61,511 nt of DNA from Chloroflexota bacterium (GCA_902810755.1 CADDYT010000015.1:1-61511), one strand, 5' to 3'; counted from the stretch's first letter, positions 26,720-36,520 are shown. Numbers and translations are program-made. Notes: generated by a model not told the origin, from the sequence alone.

Positions 26720-28480
26720 TCAAACTCCTGGTTTTCGTCTCATCGCCACCAGCACTATTCCCCCGGCCAGCAGGACGATCAAGACTGCGAAGGCGATGAC
26801 CCACCCTGTCGGCACGGCGCCGTTTGCGGCTGGCGGCGTAACCGGTGTGGTTGGCTTATTTGATCCTGTGCTGGCAAGATCATCGGGTGTGGGAAGGATC
26901 ACCTGCGGATTGTGCGGCGGATTGCCGTCCGAGGGATAGGCGGCGTAGGGATTCTGGTAGCTGGTCGGCTGCCTGACGACGGTGATCGTTTTTACGATGT
27001 GGCGCGAACCTGTCGCCGATGTAACGGTGAGCGTAAGGGTATATGTTCCTGTCGTTGTGTAGGTGTGGCTGACGGAAGGGCCACTGGCGCTGCTGCCGTC
27101 GCCGAAATTCCAGGTGTAGCTGTACGCGCTGCTATCTCCGCTGATCTGCGCCGTGAACGAAATGTTCTTTCCCACCTGTGTCTGCCCGATATCGCCGATG
27201 GCGGCGATCGGCATATTCTGTATGGCGCTGGCATCCGAGGCGACCTCGCCCAGGATTTGTGGCTGGTGCAGCATCCAGGTGGTGAGCATTCCCGGCAGGG
27301 CCAGCGATAGCACAAGGGCGGGAGCCTTCTGCGAGCCGCCACTGGCGAAGGTGTTCATCATCTGGATGGTATCCTGCGGCTGATCGAACGGATACGACCA
27401 GGGCGGCGGGTTCCTGTCATAGTATGAGGAGTTGCCAACGAAGGTGGCGCAAGGGATGCCCGCGAGCGTAAACGGTATCTGGTCGCTGCCGCCCAGCGTA
27501 TCGTCTTCGGGCTGGATGTTGCTTATCTGGTCGCTGCTGAACACGGGCTGCGAGACGCTTTGTCCGTTATCGCCGCGATAGCTGAGGGTCTGGTAGCCCA
27601 TAGTCCGAAATTGCTGGAAGACTGCTGGAATTGCTTGCTGCATCAGCGTGCGAAATTGTGTGATGTTTGCCCGTTGCTGCGCCGAAAGCCGATCCTGGTG
27701 GGGATACAGGCTGTTGTTTTGCAGGGGTGACATATCGATGTAGAAGGGCAGGAGGGGATTTGAGAGCTTGCCGAGGTAGCGCAGAGGATAGGCAATGCCG
27801 TTCTGCTCCTCGTTGAACATAGCGACAATATTGCTCACATCGCCGTTGACGGTGCTATTGACGTAATGGAAGGAGCCGAAGAGGCCCTGTTCCTCGGCGT
27901 CGAAGATGACGAAGCGCAGGGTGCGGGCAGGCAGGAGGTGATGGCTGCGCCAGTAATTGCCCAGCGCCTGCGCCACCCCCAGTTCAATGGCGCAGCCGCT
28001 ACCGTCATCATTGGCCGATTGTGTAGAGACAGCTTCCCCGTCGTAGTGGCAGCCGATGACGACCACCTGCTCCGGGTGCAGCGCGCCGGGTACGCTCACC
28101 TCAACGTTGAAGGCCGGTACTTCCGCCGGGCGCCCTACCCAGCCCTGGATGGGAAAGGGATCATACACAACCTGCGGGCCGAACCCCTGCAGATCGCGCT
28201 GCATCTCCTGCGCCCAGTAGGCGGCAAACTCATCGTGTCCATTCACGTTGGGCGGCAGGTTGGTATCATAGCCTGCCTCGCGGTGCTGGTAATGTGTCAC
28301 CATGTAAAAAAGCTGGTTATAGATGTAATCAGGATCAACCGTCGGGAAACCTGCCGTTGCCTGTGGCTGTACGGTTGAAATCGTCCGGGCATGCGCTGGC
28401 CCGGCAGTAATAACAGGCAACAAAAAACCAGTGGCCAGCAGCAGCGAGCAGCAGAGCTGAGCAATCCGGCGCGGCATCAT
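26720..28480 (-). CDS. secreted M28-family zinc peptidase with PKD domain and C-terminal membrane anchor
   Basis: 586 residues from the ATG at 28480; an in-frame TTG at 28495 overlaps the upstream stop and is possible. After a signal peptide (LLLATGFLLPVITAGPAHA) comes an M28 aminopeptidase domain with GCHYDGEAVST and ANDDGSG (zinc His and Asp) and IFDAEEQGLFGS (Glu pair). A PKD domain follows (YTWNFGDGSSASGPSVSHTY). A Pro/Thr-rich linker leads to one membrane helix and an RRK end. It probably trims peptides on the outer face of the cell. It is coupled to the alpha/beta hydrolase gene. Confidence 0.88.
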   Translation of the reverse strand: MMPRRIAQLCCSLLLATGFLLPVITAGPAHARTISTVQPQATAGFPTVDPDYIYNQLFYMVTHYQHREAGYDTNLPPNVNGHDEFAAYWAQEMQRDLQGFGPQVVYDPFPIQGWVGRPAEVPAFNVEVSVPGALHPEQVVVIGCHYDGEAVSTQSANDDGSGCAIELGVAQALGNYWRSHHLLPARTLRFVIFDAEEQGLFGSFHYVNSTVNGDVSNIVAMFNEEQNGIAYPLRYLGKLSNPLLPFYIDMSPLQNNSLYPHQDRLSAQQRANITQFRTLMQQAIPAVFQQFRTMGYQTLSYRGDNGQSVSQPVFSSDQISNIQPEDDTLGGSDQIPFTLAGIPCATFVGNSSYYDRNPPPWSYPFDQPQDTIQMMNTFASGGSQKAPALVLSLALPGMLTTWMLHQPQILGEVASDASAIQNMPIAAIGDIGQTQVGKNISFTAQISGDSSAYSYTWNFGDGSSASGPSVSHTYTTTGTYTLTLTVTSATGSRHIVKTITVVRQPTSYQNPYAAYPSDGNPPHNPQVILPTPDDLASTGSNKPTTPVTPPAANGAVPTGWVIAFAVLIVLLAGGIVLVAMRRKPGV

Positions 28481-28491
28481 CGTTCTCGCTT

Positions 28492-29346
28492 TCAAATTTT
28501 TTCTTGAGCCAGAAAATCATTGACCACGCGCATGAACTCGTCGAATTTGCTGCGGTGGATGTTATGCGTGGCCCCGTTAAGTTGAACGGCCCAGCTACGC
28601 TCCGGCAGGTATTCGATGGCCTGTTCCCAGGCAGCTTCATCCAGCGTTGACCCCAGAGCGGGGTCGGCGCGCATCAGCAGTGTGGGGGCTGTAATATCGT
28701 TGAGCAACGGGAGAAGGTCGCCATGCTGTTTCGTGTCGGCAAAGACGCTGATTACCGCCTCGCGACTCACTTTGTGCAGCGCCTCGATCTTGCCCTCGAT
28801 ATCGGCCTCTGTCCAGCCGGGGCTGCTGGCTTTGATTTCGGGACGCAATTCCTCTGCCGGGCGGCCAATATCTTTGGTGAAGGTGGCGGCCTGCTCTTCG
28901 GCGCTGCCTTTGCCGCCGCCAATTCTGCACGCGGGGTCTTCGAGAATCACAGCAGCCAGGGCTGGCACGGGCTGCTGTGACCATGCACCGCTTGCCAGCA
29001 CCATTGCGGTAGCGCCGCCCCAGGAGTGGCCCATCAGTAAAGGACGCTCCAGAGCAAGTGCCTCGATAAAGGCGATGGCATCATCTGCCGTATGGCGCAG
29101 GGTGTAGGCTCCCGCCGCAGGTTGAACGCTGTCTCCATGCCCGCGCATATCGAGGGCATAGACGCGGTAGCGGTCTGCCAGCGCCAGGCCAACGCGCACC
29201 CAGCTCTGCGCGGAACTTGTAATGCCATGCAACAATACGGCAGCAGGCAATTCCTCGCGTTCAGCTCCCCAGCTCAGATAGTGAAACCGCCCGGCTGGCA
29301 GGTCAATGGTATATGATCGCGCGACGATCTCTGTTTTACTCATCAT
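28492..29346 (-). CDS. alpha/beta hydrolase
   Basis: 284 residues. The oxyanion region AVLLHGITSSAQSW, the nucleophile elbow GHSWGG (Ser), an Asp in APTLLMRADP and the catalytic His in NGATHNIH are all visible, giving a complete triad. GGAAGGAG precedes the tandem ATGs. The substrate is unknown; the family includes esterases, epoxide hydrolases and lactonases. Its stop overlaps the alternative TTG start of the peptidase gene. Confidence 0.88.
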   Translation of the reverse strand: MMSKTEIVARSYTIDLPAGRFHYLSWGAEREELPAAVLLHGITSSAQSWVRVGLALADRYRVYALDMRGHGDSVQPAAGAYTLRHTADDAIAFIEALALERPLLMGHSWGGATAMVLASGAWSQQPVPALAAVILEDPACRIGGGKGSAEEQAATFTKDIGRPAEELRPEIKASSPGWTEADIEGKIEALHKVSREAVISVFADTKQHGDLLPLLNDITAPTLLMRADPALGSTLDEAAWEQAIEYLPERSWAVQLNGATHNIHRSKFDEFMRVVNDFLAQEKI

Positions 29347-29489
29347 TCTCTCCTTCCAGGAGCTTTCGGTAATCTTCTCTTCTATTATGCCACAACCGGT
29401 GTCATAAGGCGTTATCTGTGCGCTTTCCCCTCTATCTCTGACAGGAGAGAAATATGGTCGGGAAATTCCCTGTGTCCATTACGTCCATG

Positions 29490-29525
29490 AAAAAAGAGCC
29501 TTCTGATAGAGAAGACTCTTTTTTT
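29490..29525 (-). terminator. rho-independent terminator after the SPW gene
   Basis: AAAAAAGAG-C-CTTCT pairs with AGAAG-A-CTCTTTTTT around a short loop, with one mismatch. The A and T runs on the two sides let it work both ways, serving the SPW gene's end. Confidence 0.75.
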
Positions 29526-29559
29526 CAGGAAAGTGTTGCGTTGAGAAGCTCTCTCCCCC

Positions 29560-29982
29560 TTAGACAGCAGCGGGGACATTGTGCAGGCGCTGCACCTCCA
29601 CGATGGCCCAGGCAGCGGCAATCACCACCAGGATGCCAAGAATCCAGGCCGTCCAGGCGGCGGCAGTGAGGGTAGAGAAGCCCAGCACCCAGGGTGAAAT
29701 GAAGAGCCAGATGCCGAGCAGGACGTTGATCCACTCAGGGATAGAGGAGCGCGGGGCATCCAGCGCCCACAGTGCTACCAGGAAGATGGCGATGCCAACA
29801 ATCCAGGCATTCCAGGCCGCGTGGGCATAGGAAGCCAGCATCAGGTTGTTTTGCAGGCCATAGACCCAGGGCGAAATGAAGAGCAAAATGCCAAACAACA
29901 CGTTGGCCCAGTTTTGCCAGCGCGTCCAGGGACGCACCATCACCGGTCCTCCAACATTCACATTCCCGGGTTCTCTCACCAT
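29560..29982 (-). CDS. SPW repeat membrane protein
   Basis: 140 residues with four hydrophobic helices in two similar halves. Each half carries the SPW motif: WANVLFGILLFISPWVYG and WINVLLGIWLFISPWVLGF. The function of the family is not known. AAGGAGG lies ten bases before the ATG at 29982. It is a single gene with its own terminator. Confidence 0.88.
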   Translation of the reverse strand: MVREPGNVNVGGPVMVRPWTRWQNWANVLFGILLFISPWVYGLQNNLMLASYAHAAWNAWIVGIAIFLVALWALDAPRSSIPEWINVLLGIWLFISPWVLGFSTLTAAAWTAWILGILVVIAAAWAIVEVQRLHNVPAAV

Positions 29983-30389
29983 AACGAAAATCCTCCTTGC
30001 ACTAGCAACATGCTACTGAACAGAGAAGATACCATGAAAAGGCATCCTCCTCCTCAGTGACATCGGGATAGGGAATGGCCGGGGCGTTGTTTGATGCGCT
30101 CTCAATGCTCTACACCGATCTCGATGTCGCTTTGAGGGGCGCAAGAACAGCTACAATTACATCCTTATTGCTGTCTCGCGTCGTGTGTATTTCCACTTTT
30201 AACACGTTTATGTTACTATGGTGGATACTCAGCAGAGAATAATGAAGAAATAATTTTTTATTTCGCCTTATTGCTTCGTCGTCTTCCCATCGGTACTAGC
30301 CAATCCGGGCAATAACTTGCGAAACGAAGAAAGAAAATGAGGCAAGATGGTACACTATGGATGACTTATCACGAGTAGGGGAAGATGAT
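29983..30389. other. intergenic gap between divergent genes
   Basis: About 400 bp between the SPW gene (-) and the ubiquitin-like/WD40 gene (+). It must hold both promoters. The part from 30190 on is AT-rich. No convincing -35/-10 pair, RNA or small gene stood out. Confidence 0.4.
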
Positions 30390-31919
30390 ATGCAAAAGGT
30401 TCATAAGTTCGATGTTTTGATAGAAGAGAGTGTTTCTGGCACGCTACGTCCGGTAGAGGTGGTGGCGGACGCACCGATCTCGGCGTTGATTCCCGCGCTG
30501 GTCGAGGAACTACATCTACCACAGATGGATGCCTCCGGTAATCGCCTGATTTACCTGTTGCGTGTGGCTGCTGATGGCCGGGTGTTGCCGGAAGACAGGA
30601 GTTTGCTGGCGGCTGGCATTGGCGCGGGCGCCCGGCTCAGCCTGGACTCATATGTGATAAATGGCTCTGCGGCGCGCCTGTTCAGTCAGGATGCGCGCGC
30701 CAGCGATTCTACATTCTACTCGGACGATACCATGCCTGATGCGCTGGCTTTTCCTGCGTTGGGCAAAGATACCTCTGCTTCCTTCCCTGTTGTGAAGAGA
30801 AAACGCAAATCGACGCGGCGCGCCTTCCTGGCGCTGAGCGGGGCCGCGCTGGCCGTTGGCAGTGTGAGCCTGGCCTACACCATCTATCGTGAGTTGCAGA
30901 CGCATCCGCTTATGCTGCCTGCACGGCAGGCGACGGCGCCTGCTCAGTCTACAAAGCCAGCACAGACACCAGCTCAACCGGCACTACCAACGAGGGCAAA
31001 AGCGCAGGTTGTCTTCATGCAGCACCGGCTGCCGGTACGTGCTGTGGGCTGGTCGCCAGACGGCTCGCGTCTGGCCAGTGGATCGATAGATGCTCAGTTG
31101 TTGCTCTGGGATGTTCAGGGAACGGTGCATGTGCGCGTCCGGCTGGGCGGCGCGATTCACGCAATTGCCTGGTCGCCCATGCAGGGAATGCCCCTGCTGG
31201 CGGTGGGCGCGGCCAACCAGGTGAATTTCCTCAATCCGGTTTCAGGCATGACGCTGGCGCAGGGCAATGGGCATACAAACACGGTGACCGGCCTGGCCTG
31301 GTCGGCGCGGCAACCGCACTTGCTGGTTTCAGGGGCGCTGGATCAGAAAGATATCGTCTGGAACACGGCAAATTTTCGTCCGCAAACGGTCTTTACGCTA
31401 CATACGACGCCGATTGAGGCGGTTTCCTGGGCGGCGGACGGCCAGACCATCGCATCCTGTTCGCATGGTGGGGTAGTGCGCGTCTGGAATGCGCTGAGTG
31501 GGCAGGAAGTTCACGGCTACTATTTTGATGGCCAGACCCCATTGCGCGCGCTGGCTTTCGCGCCGACAGGCATGGCGCTGGCGGTCGGCGGGGATGACGG
31601 CATGGTGCGCCTCTGGAACAGCGGGACGGTGTGCCAGAGGCAGGCAGCAGACGCTTTCGGCACCCGCTGCCTGGATATGCCGCAGCACTTGCAGGCCCAT
31701 ACAAAGCCGGTGCGCGCGGCAGCCTGGTCACCCGATGGGCGTTTTCTGGCGACCGGCGCAGATGACGGCAAGCTCGTGATCTGGTACCCTGCGCAGAGTC
31801 AGACGCCCCTGCTGATGGCTAACCATGACGATCCTGTGCGCGCGCTGGCCTGGTCACCGGACGGCAAGATGGTTGCTACCGCCTCTGGCAATGGTGTTAC
31901 GCTCTGGCTGTTGGAGTAG
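30390..31919 (+). CDS. membrane protein: ubiquitin-like N-terminus, one helix, WD40 propeller
   Basis: 509 residues from the ATG at 30390, which has GGGGA well spaced; an ATG at 30357 would add eleven. Residues 1-95 look like a YukD/EsaB-type ubiquitin fold (KFDVLIEESVSGTLRPVEVV, then a LSLD strand). A Lys/Arg cluster (KRKRKSTRR) precedes one membrane helix at 145-166. A Pro/Ala/Thr linker follows, then about seven WD40 repeats to the end (VGWSPDGSRLASGSIDAQLLLWD and others). The positive cluster implies the N-domain is cytoplasmic and the propeller outside. The function is unknown. Confidence 0.75.
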   Translation: MQKVHKFDVLIEESVSGTLRPVEVVADAPISALIPALVEELHLPQMDASGNRLIYLLRVAADGRVLPEDRSLLAAGIGAGARLSLDSYVINGSAARLFSQDARASDSTFYSDDTMPDALAFPALGKDTSASFPVVKRKRKSTRRAFLALSGAALAVGSVSLAYTIYRELQTHPLMLPARQATAPAQSTKPAQTPAQPALPTRAKAQVVFMQHRLPVRAVGWSPDGSRLASGSIDAQLLLWDVQGTVHVRVRLGGAIHAIAWSPMQGMPLLAVGAANQVNFLNPVSGMTLAQGNGHTNTVTGLAWSARQPHLLVSGALDQKDIVWNTANFRPQTVFTLHTTPIEAVSWAADGQTIASCSHGGVVRVWNALSGQEVHGYYFDGQTPLRALAFAPTGMALAVGGDDGMVRLWNSGTVCQRQAADAFGTRCLDMPQHLQAHTKPVRAAAWSPDGRFLATGADDGKLVIWYPAQSQTPLLMANHDDPVRALAWSPDGKMVATASGNGVTLWLLE

Positions 31920-31920
31920 C

Positions 31921-33045
31921 TTATTGCCTGCTGGCCTCTTCGACGAAGCGCACGAGCATTTCCATGTCTTCGATGGCGCGCGTGGCTATCGCACTGTCAT
32001 TGCGCGGGACACTGTGCAGGGCTTCGTAGGCGAGATGGCATTGTTCGGCCAGAAAAGCGCGGCAGTAAGCTTTTGTTCCTGTGCGCTCAAAGATCGCCAG
32101 CACGGCCTCCACCTGCTCACCGCTGACCGGCGTTTCCTGTGTGTAGAACTGGCGCAGGTAGCCCCGGTCGCCTTCGTCGGCATGTTCCAGCGCGTGCAGA
32201 ACGGGTAGACTTTTCTTGCGCCGGTAGATGTCACCGGCAGGCGTCTTGCCCAGTTCTTCTGTGCTGGCCCAGACGCCAAGCAGATCGTCGCGCACCTGGA
32301 AGGCGATACCCATTGCATAGCCGAAGCGGCTCAGGCGCTCAATCGTCTCCTGATCGCGCGTTCCCAGCAGCGCGCCCATTTCGGTGGCACAGCTCATCAG
32401 CATACCCGTCTTGCGACCGATCATATCTACATACATAGCGACGGAGATATCCAGCCGCTTTTCAAAGCTGATATCGAGATATTGTCCCTCGGCTACCACC
32501 AGGCAGGCTTTATCCAGCGCCGCGCCGAGCCGGGCGGCGATCTCTCCTTCGACTCCCTCATGCAGCACATCCCATAACGCCAGGCGACTGAGCGCGAAAA
32601 GGCCGTCGCCGGTATTGATGGCGTTGGGAATGCCCCAGATGGCCCACAGCGTCGGACGGTGATGGCGCTGCGTATCGCCGTCCTCGATATCGTCGTGAAT
32701 CAGGGTAAAATTATGGGTCATTTCGATGGCGGCTGCCGCCGGGAGTGCGCGTTGCAAATAGTCTTTTCCGTGTGTCGGGGTCGCTCCCCAGGCCCCGGCG
32801 GCTTCATAGGCAAGCAGGAGCAGGGTTGGGCGAAGCAGCTTGCCGGATTTGCTCTGCGCCGGTGAAAAGTTGCTATCGACCCAGCCAAAGTGGTAGGCGA
32901 TTTGCCCGTAGAAGCCTTGCAGGTCGTGTGACGACGTTGATTGCGCAGCGGCTGTGCTGGCATGTCGCACGGCGTTGTGCAACGCTGCCTCTATCTCCGC
33001 CCGGTGTCGGACCAGGGCGGATTGTATAGTTGGTGATGTGGTCAT
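31921..33045 (-). CDS. polyprenyl diphosphate synthase family protein
   Basis: 374 residues, an all-helical isoprenyl synthase. The first Asp-rich motif is in LIHDDIEDGD and the second in FQVRDDLLGVW, both required for Mg2+ and diphosphate binding. The substrate anchor GKLLRP is present. It condenses isopentenyl diphosphate with an allylic diphosphate; chain length cannot be fixed by eye, though the Thr-His-Asn before the first motif suggests a short to medium product such as geranylgeranyl diphosphate. It converges on the WD40 gene with a 1-bp gap. Confidence 0.9.
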   Translation of the reverse strand: MTTSPTIQSALVRHRAEIEAALHNAVRHASTAAAQSTSSHDLQGFYGQIAYHFGWVDSNFSPAQSKSGKLLRPTLLLLAYEAAGAWGATPTHGKDYLQRALPAAAAIEMTHNFTLIHDDIEDGDTQRHHRPTLWAIWGIPNAINTGDGLFALSRLALWDVLHEGVEGEIAARLGAALDKACLVVAEGQYLDISFEKRLDISVAMYVDMIGRKTGMLMSCATEMGALLGTRDQETIERLSRFGYAMGIAFQVRDDLLGVWASTEELGKTPAGDIYRRKKSLPVLHALEHADEGDRGYLRQFYTQETPVSGEQVEAVLAIFERTGTKAYCRAFLAEQCHLAYEALHSVPRNDSAIATRAIEDMEMLVRFVEEASRQ

Positions 33046-33071
33046 TTTCTTAATCTCTTAAAGTCGTATGG

Positions 33072-33566
33072 TTAATGGTGAATGAAGAAGAAAGCGGTGA
33101 CTGCGACGGTGCCGACGGCTACCACCCAGCGAGCCAGTCCGCGAATGCCGCCGAAGCGAGCGAAAGGCGCGCAGAGGTCGCAGTAGCGGTTCATATACTG
33201 GTAGCGGTGGCCGCGCAGCCCTTCGCGGGCCACCACCACATCTTCAGTTTTGCGCTGCGTGTGCAACTCGTCGCAGATATAGCGACCGCAGCCCAGGCAG
33301 CGGTACTGGTCGATGAAGTGCGAGGTGCGCGAGAGTGACCACTGGTCGGGGTAAACCTGTGTTCCGCACACGTAACATGCCTGCGTCTGGGCCAGCTTCA
33401 TCTGCTTTTCCGCGCAGGGTGAGTGTTGTTGTTTGGGAAAATGCTCCTGGCAAAACCCGTTATGGCAATCCGGGCAGCGTCCCAATGCCTCCTCATCGCA
33501 TTCACGGCAGCGGCGCGTATGCCTCAGCATGGCATTCTGCTTTTTTTCCTCGTTTGTGTCATACAT
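33072..33566 (-). CDS. zinc-finger membrane protein of unknown function
   Basis: 164 residues. Several metal-binding pairs are visible: CRECDEEALGRCPDCHNGFC, then CYVCG, CLGCGRYIC and CDLC. The first group looks like a B-box/AN1-type zinc ribbon. One membrane helix closes the chain (WVVAVGTVAVTAFFFI), so the zinc part is probably held at the inner face. GAGG precedes the ATG. It lies upstream of the prenyl synthase gene on the same strand, 26 bp apart, so they may share a transcript. Confidence 0.6.
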   Translation of the reverse strand: MYDTNEEKKQNAMLRHTRRCRECDEEALGRCPDCHNGFCQEHFPKQQHSPCAEKQMKLAQTQACYVCGTQVYPDQWSLSRTSHFIDQYRCLGCGRYICDELHTQRKTEDVVVAREGLRGHRYQYMNRYCDLCAPFARFGGIRGLARWVVAVGTVAVTAFFFIHH

Positions 33567-33660
33567 AGCAGCCTCTAACTCCCATCAGTATTGTTCTTAC
33601 CAGGATAAGACGTATGAGCAAACAGATTCGTGTCCTTACCTGATACTATAGCATGGTGAG

Positions 33661-33689
33661 TTGCAAGAAGGCAACGAAGAGGGTATGAT
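33661..33689 (+). promoter_or_regulatory. folP-folC promoter
   Basis: TTGCAA (33661-33666), a 17-bp spacer and TATGAT (33684-33689) lie 18 bp before the ATG at 33707. The near-consensus boxes imply a short leader and steady transcription of the folate pair. Confidence 0.65.
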
Positions 33690-33706
33690 GGATATGGGTG
33701 TAGAAC

Positions 33707-34600
33707 ATGATTGAAAGCGACCATCCTATGCAGCCAGCATTACCGCCGACCATCTGGGGAGAGCGTCGTTTAGACTGGGGCGCAAAGACCTATGTGATGG
33801 GTATTCTCAATATCACGCCCGATTCGTTTGCCGGGGATGGCATTATCGAGGAGACGCTGTCACAGGACGAGATAGTGGAGCGCGCCGTGCAGCAGGCCCG
33901 CCGGTTTGTGGCCGAAGGGGCAACGCTCATCGACGTGGGCGGCGAATCGACGCGGCCCCATTTTGAACCTGTCCCGGCAGAGCAGGAACTGGAGCGCGTG
34001 CTGCCGGTGATTCGCGCTCTCCACGCGGCCTTACCGGGAGAGGTGATGGTCTCTATCGATACGTATAAGGCCGAAGTGGCGCGGCAGGCGCTGGATGCCG
34101 GAGCCTGCATCATCAACGATATCCAGGGGCTGCGCTACGATCCGCAGATGGCGGCGCTGGCGAGCGAGCGGGGCGTGCCGGTGATCGTGATGGCGAACAT
34201 GCGCGGCTATCAGAAACACGAGATTGTCAGCGACGTGATCCGCTTTCTCTCCGGCAGCATTGATCTGGCGCTGGCTGCGGGTGTGGCATGGGAACGCATT
34301 ATTATCGACCCCGGCATTGGATTTGGCACCACGCCGCAGGACAATCTGACACTGTTGCGTCGCCTGGGCGAACTGCGGGCGCTGGCGCGTCCCATTCTGC
34401 TTGGTACCTCGCGTAAATCGACGATCGGGCGTGTGCTTGGCGGTCTACCGCCTTCTGAGCGAGTCGAGGGAACGGCGGCGACGGTGGCGCTGGGGATTGC
34501 GCAGGGAGCGGATATTGTGCGTGTGCATGACGTGCATGAGATGGCGCGTGTAGCGAAAATGAGCGATGCTATTGTGCGCGGCATGCCCGATCTCGGGTGA
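33707..34600 (+). CDS. folP: dihydropteroate synthase
   Basis: 297 residues, a TIM barrel. It joins 6-hydroxymethyl-dihydropterin diphosphate with p-aminobenzoate, the sulfonamide-sensitive step of folate synthesis. Signature motifs are VMGILNITPDSF near residue 30 and LIDVGGESTRP near 80, with IIIDPGIGFG and LLGTSRKSTIG later. No strong ribosome binding site precedes the ATG at 33707, and the ATG at 33728 is a possible alternative. Its stop overlaps the open frame of folC. Confidence 0.93.
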   Translation: MIESDHPMQPALPPTIWGERRLDWGAKTYVMGILNITPDSFAGDGIIEETLSQDEIVERAVQQARRFVAEGATLIDVGGESTRPHFEPVPAEQELERVLPVIRALHAALPGEVMVSIDTYKAEVARQALDAGACIINDIQGLRYDPQMAALASERGVPVIVMANMRGYQKHEIVSDVIRFLSGSIDLALAAGVAWERIIIDPGIGFGTTPQDNLTLLRRLGELRALARPILLGTSRKSTIGRVLGGLPPSERVEGTAATVALGIAQGADIVRVHDVHEMARVAKMSDAIVRGMPDLG

Positions 34601-34623
34601 AGCCGGTTGGAGGACGACGTTCT

Positions 34624-36042
34624 GTGAATTATCAGGAGGCTCTTGCTTATCTCTATAGCCTGAGTGATTTTGAGCGTGGCGGCCCATTCTCGCGCAACCC
34701 GGAGGAGAACCTGCCGCGCGAGGCGCGTTTGCTCGCGGAGCTGGGCAACCCGCAGCGGGATTATAGCAGCACATTGATTGCCGGAACGAAGGGCAAAGGC
34801 TCAACCGCCGCCCTGATCGAGCGGGTGCTGCGTGAAGCCGGGCTACGCACTGGCCTCTACACGCAGCCCGATCTGCACACCTTTCGCGAGCGCATGCGCG
34901 TCAATGGCCGTCTCATCAGTGAAGAAGAGGTGGCGCAGTTGATGCAGGAGGTGCGAGCCACCGTTGAGCGCATCGAGCAGCGACACGAATTTAGCCCGTT
35001 CATTACCTACGAAGTGGCGACCGCTCTGACTTTTCTGTATTTTAGCAGGCAGCATGTCGAGCATGCTGTGCTGGAAGTGGGCCTCGGCGGACGGCTGGAT
35101 GCCACGAATGTGACGCAGCCGCTTGTCTCCGTCATCACCTCCATCAGCTACGACCACATGCAGATACTTGGCAATACGCTGACCGAGATCGCGACGGAGA
35201 AGGCGGGCATCATCAAGCCGCGAGGGGTGGTTGTGACCTCTGCGCAAGCACCCGAAGCCCTGATGGCCATTGCTGTAGCGGCGGAGAGACAGCAGGCGCG
35301 CCTGGTGCGTGTTGGCCCGGCGGAAGGCGATCTCGCCCAGGCGGAGGTAGAGGCCGGGCAATTACCGTCGCCGGGCTATCGCTACCGGCTGCAAGAGCGC
35401 GACAGGGAGGGCCAGCGTTTCACCATCTGGACGCCTGAGCGTGTCTATGCCGGGCTGGAAATCCCTCTGATGGGGGAACACCAGCTGGAAAACGCCACTG
35501 CTGCGCTGGCAACGCTTGAGCTGCTGCGCCAACGCGGCATTGTCTGGGATGAAGAAGCCTTACGGTCGGGGATGGCGGCGGTGCGCTGGCCCGCCCGTAT
35601 GGAAGTTGCCGGGCAGAACCCGACCATTGTGGTGGATGGCGCGCACAACGCCGATTCCATGCAGAAATTGCTGCGCGCCCTGCGCGATTCGTTTTCCTAC
35701 CGACATCTGATCGTCGTTTTGAGCGTCAACGCCGATAAAGACCTGGCAGGCATTGTACAGGCGCTGGCAGGAGTGGATAGCGTCATATTGACGCGCATGA
35801 CAAATCCTCGCGCCGCCTCGATAGCGCAATTGCAGGAACTTTTCGCCCGCTACGCGCCCCATGTGCAAATATCTACGGCAAAAGAGAGCGTTGCCGCCAT
35901 GAACCTCGCATTGGAAGTGGCGGCGAGCGATGATCTGATCTGCGCTACCGGCTCGCTTTACCTCGCGGCGGAAGCGTTACGCTGGGCAGCGGCACGTGGC
36001 GACAGAACGGCGGCGGCAACAATTGAAAGTATCGATCATTAA
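34624..36042 (+). CDS. folC: bifunctional folylpolyglutamate/dihydrofolate synthase
   Basis: 472 residues from the GTG at 34624, which has TTGGAGG upstream; a GTG at 34597 overlapping the folP stop is an alternative. Mur-ligase fold: ATP loop AGTKGKGSTAA near residue 55, the folate-binding segment SYDHMQILG, HAVLEVGLGGRLDATN, and the C-terminal domain with VVDGAHNADSM. It adds glutamate to dihydropteroate and to reduced folates, so it directly follows folP in the pathway as well as on the chromosome. Confidence 0.93.
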   Translation: MNYQEALAYLYSLSDFERGGPFSRNPEENLPREARLLAELGNPQRDYSSTLIAGTKGKGSTAALIERVLREAGLRTGLYTQPDLHTFRERMRVNGRLISEEEVAQLMQEVRATVERIEQRHEFSPFITYEVATALTFLYFSRQHVEHAVLEVGLGGRLDATNVTQPLVSVITSISYDHMQILGNTLTEIATEKAGIIKPRGVVVTSAQAPEALMAIAVAAERQQARLVRVGPAEGDLAQAEVEAGQLPSPGYRYRLQERDREGQRFTIWTPERVYAGLEIPLMGEHQLENATAALATLELLRQRGIVWDEEALRSGMAAVRWPARMEVAGQNPTIVVDGAHNADSMQKLLRALRDSFSYRHLIVVLSVNADKDLAGIVQALAGVDSVILTRMTNPRAASIAQLQELFARYAPHVQISTAKESVAAMNLALEVAASDDLICATGSLYLAAEALRWAAARGDRTAAATIESIDH

Positions 36043-36055
36043 GAGGCTGGTGAAA

Positions 36056-36256
36056 CTACGGGTTGGCCTGCTGGCGGCGCAGGGCGTAGCGGGCGCTGCC
36101 TTTCTTCCCGGCGGCAGAGGCTTCTTCTGGCGTCCACTGATGAGCCGTCCCGCGCGCCTGGGAAGTGCGCCCACCTTTGCTGGCAATTTCCCGGCGTTTC
36201 TCTGGACTCATTGCAGCCAGCCCTCGTGCTTTTCCTGTTCCCTGTCGAATAACCAT
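36056..36256 (-). CDS. KGG-repeat general stress protein
   Basis: 66 residues from the ATG at 36256, which follows AGAGGAG. It is a hydrophilic small protein with MSPEKRREIASKGG and SAAGKKGS repeats, as in the KGG/Con-10-like stress protein family induced by stationary phase or desiccation. No catalytic residues. It converges on folC with a 13-bp gap. Confidence 0.75.
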   Translation of the reverse strand: MVIRQGTGKARGLAAMSPEKRREIASKGGRTSQARGTAHQWTPEEASAAGKKGSARYALRRQQANP

Positions 36257-36520
36257 TGTCACTCCTCTCTTGCAACTTCCTGATAACAAAGCGCGAGTTG
36301 GCGGTGGAGTATCTTATGCCACAGACCACACCGCACAATTTTTTCGTCACAACAAGAGTAACAGATTTGTCAGCAATGGGCAAGAGAAGCTTAAGAATTC
36401 ACAGAAATTCTCAGTGTTCTTTCAGGTCGGGTTTATCTTTCTTAACTTTTTGCTGCTCACATTCTCTCTGTGTCCGCGCTCTTTATAAGAAAATGTATGT
36501 GTGATCTGGGCATCACGTCC

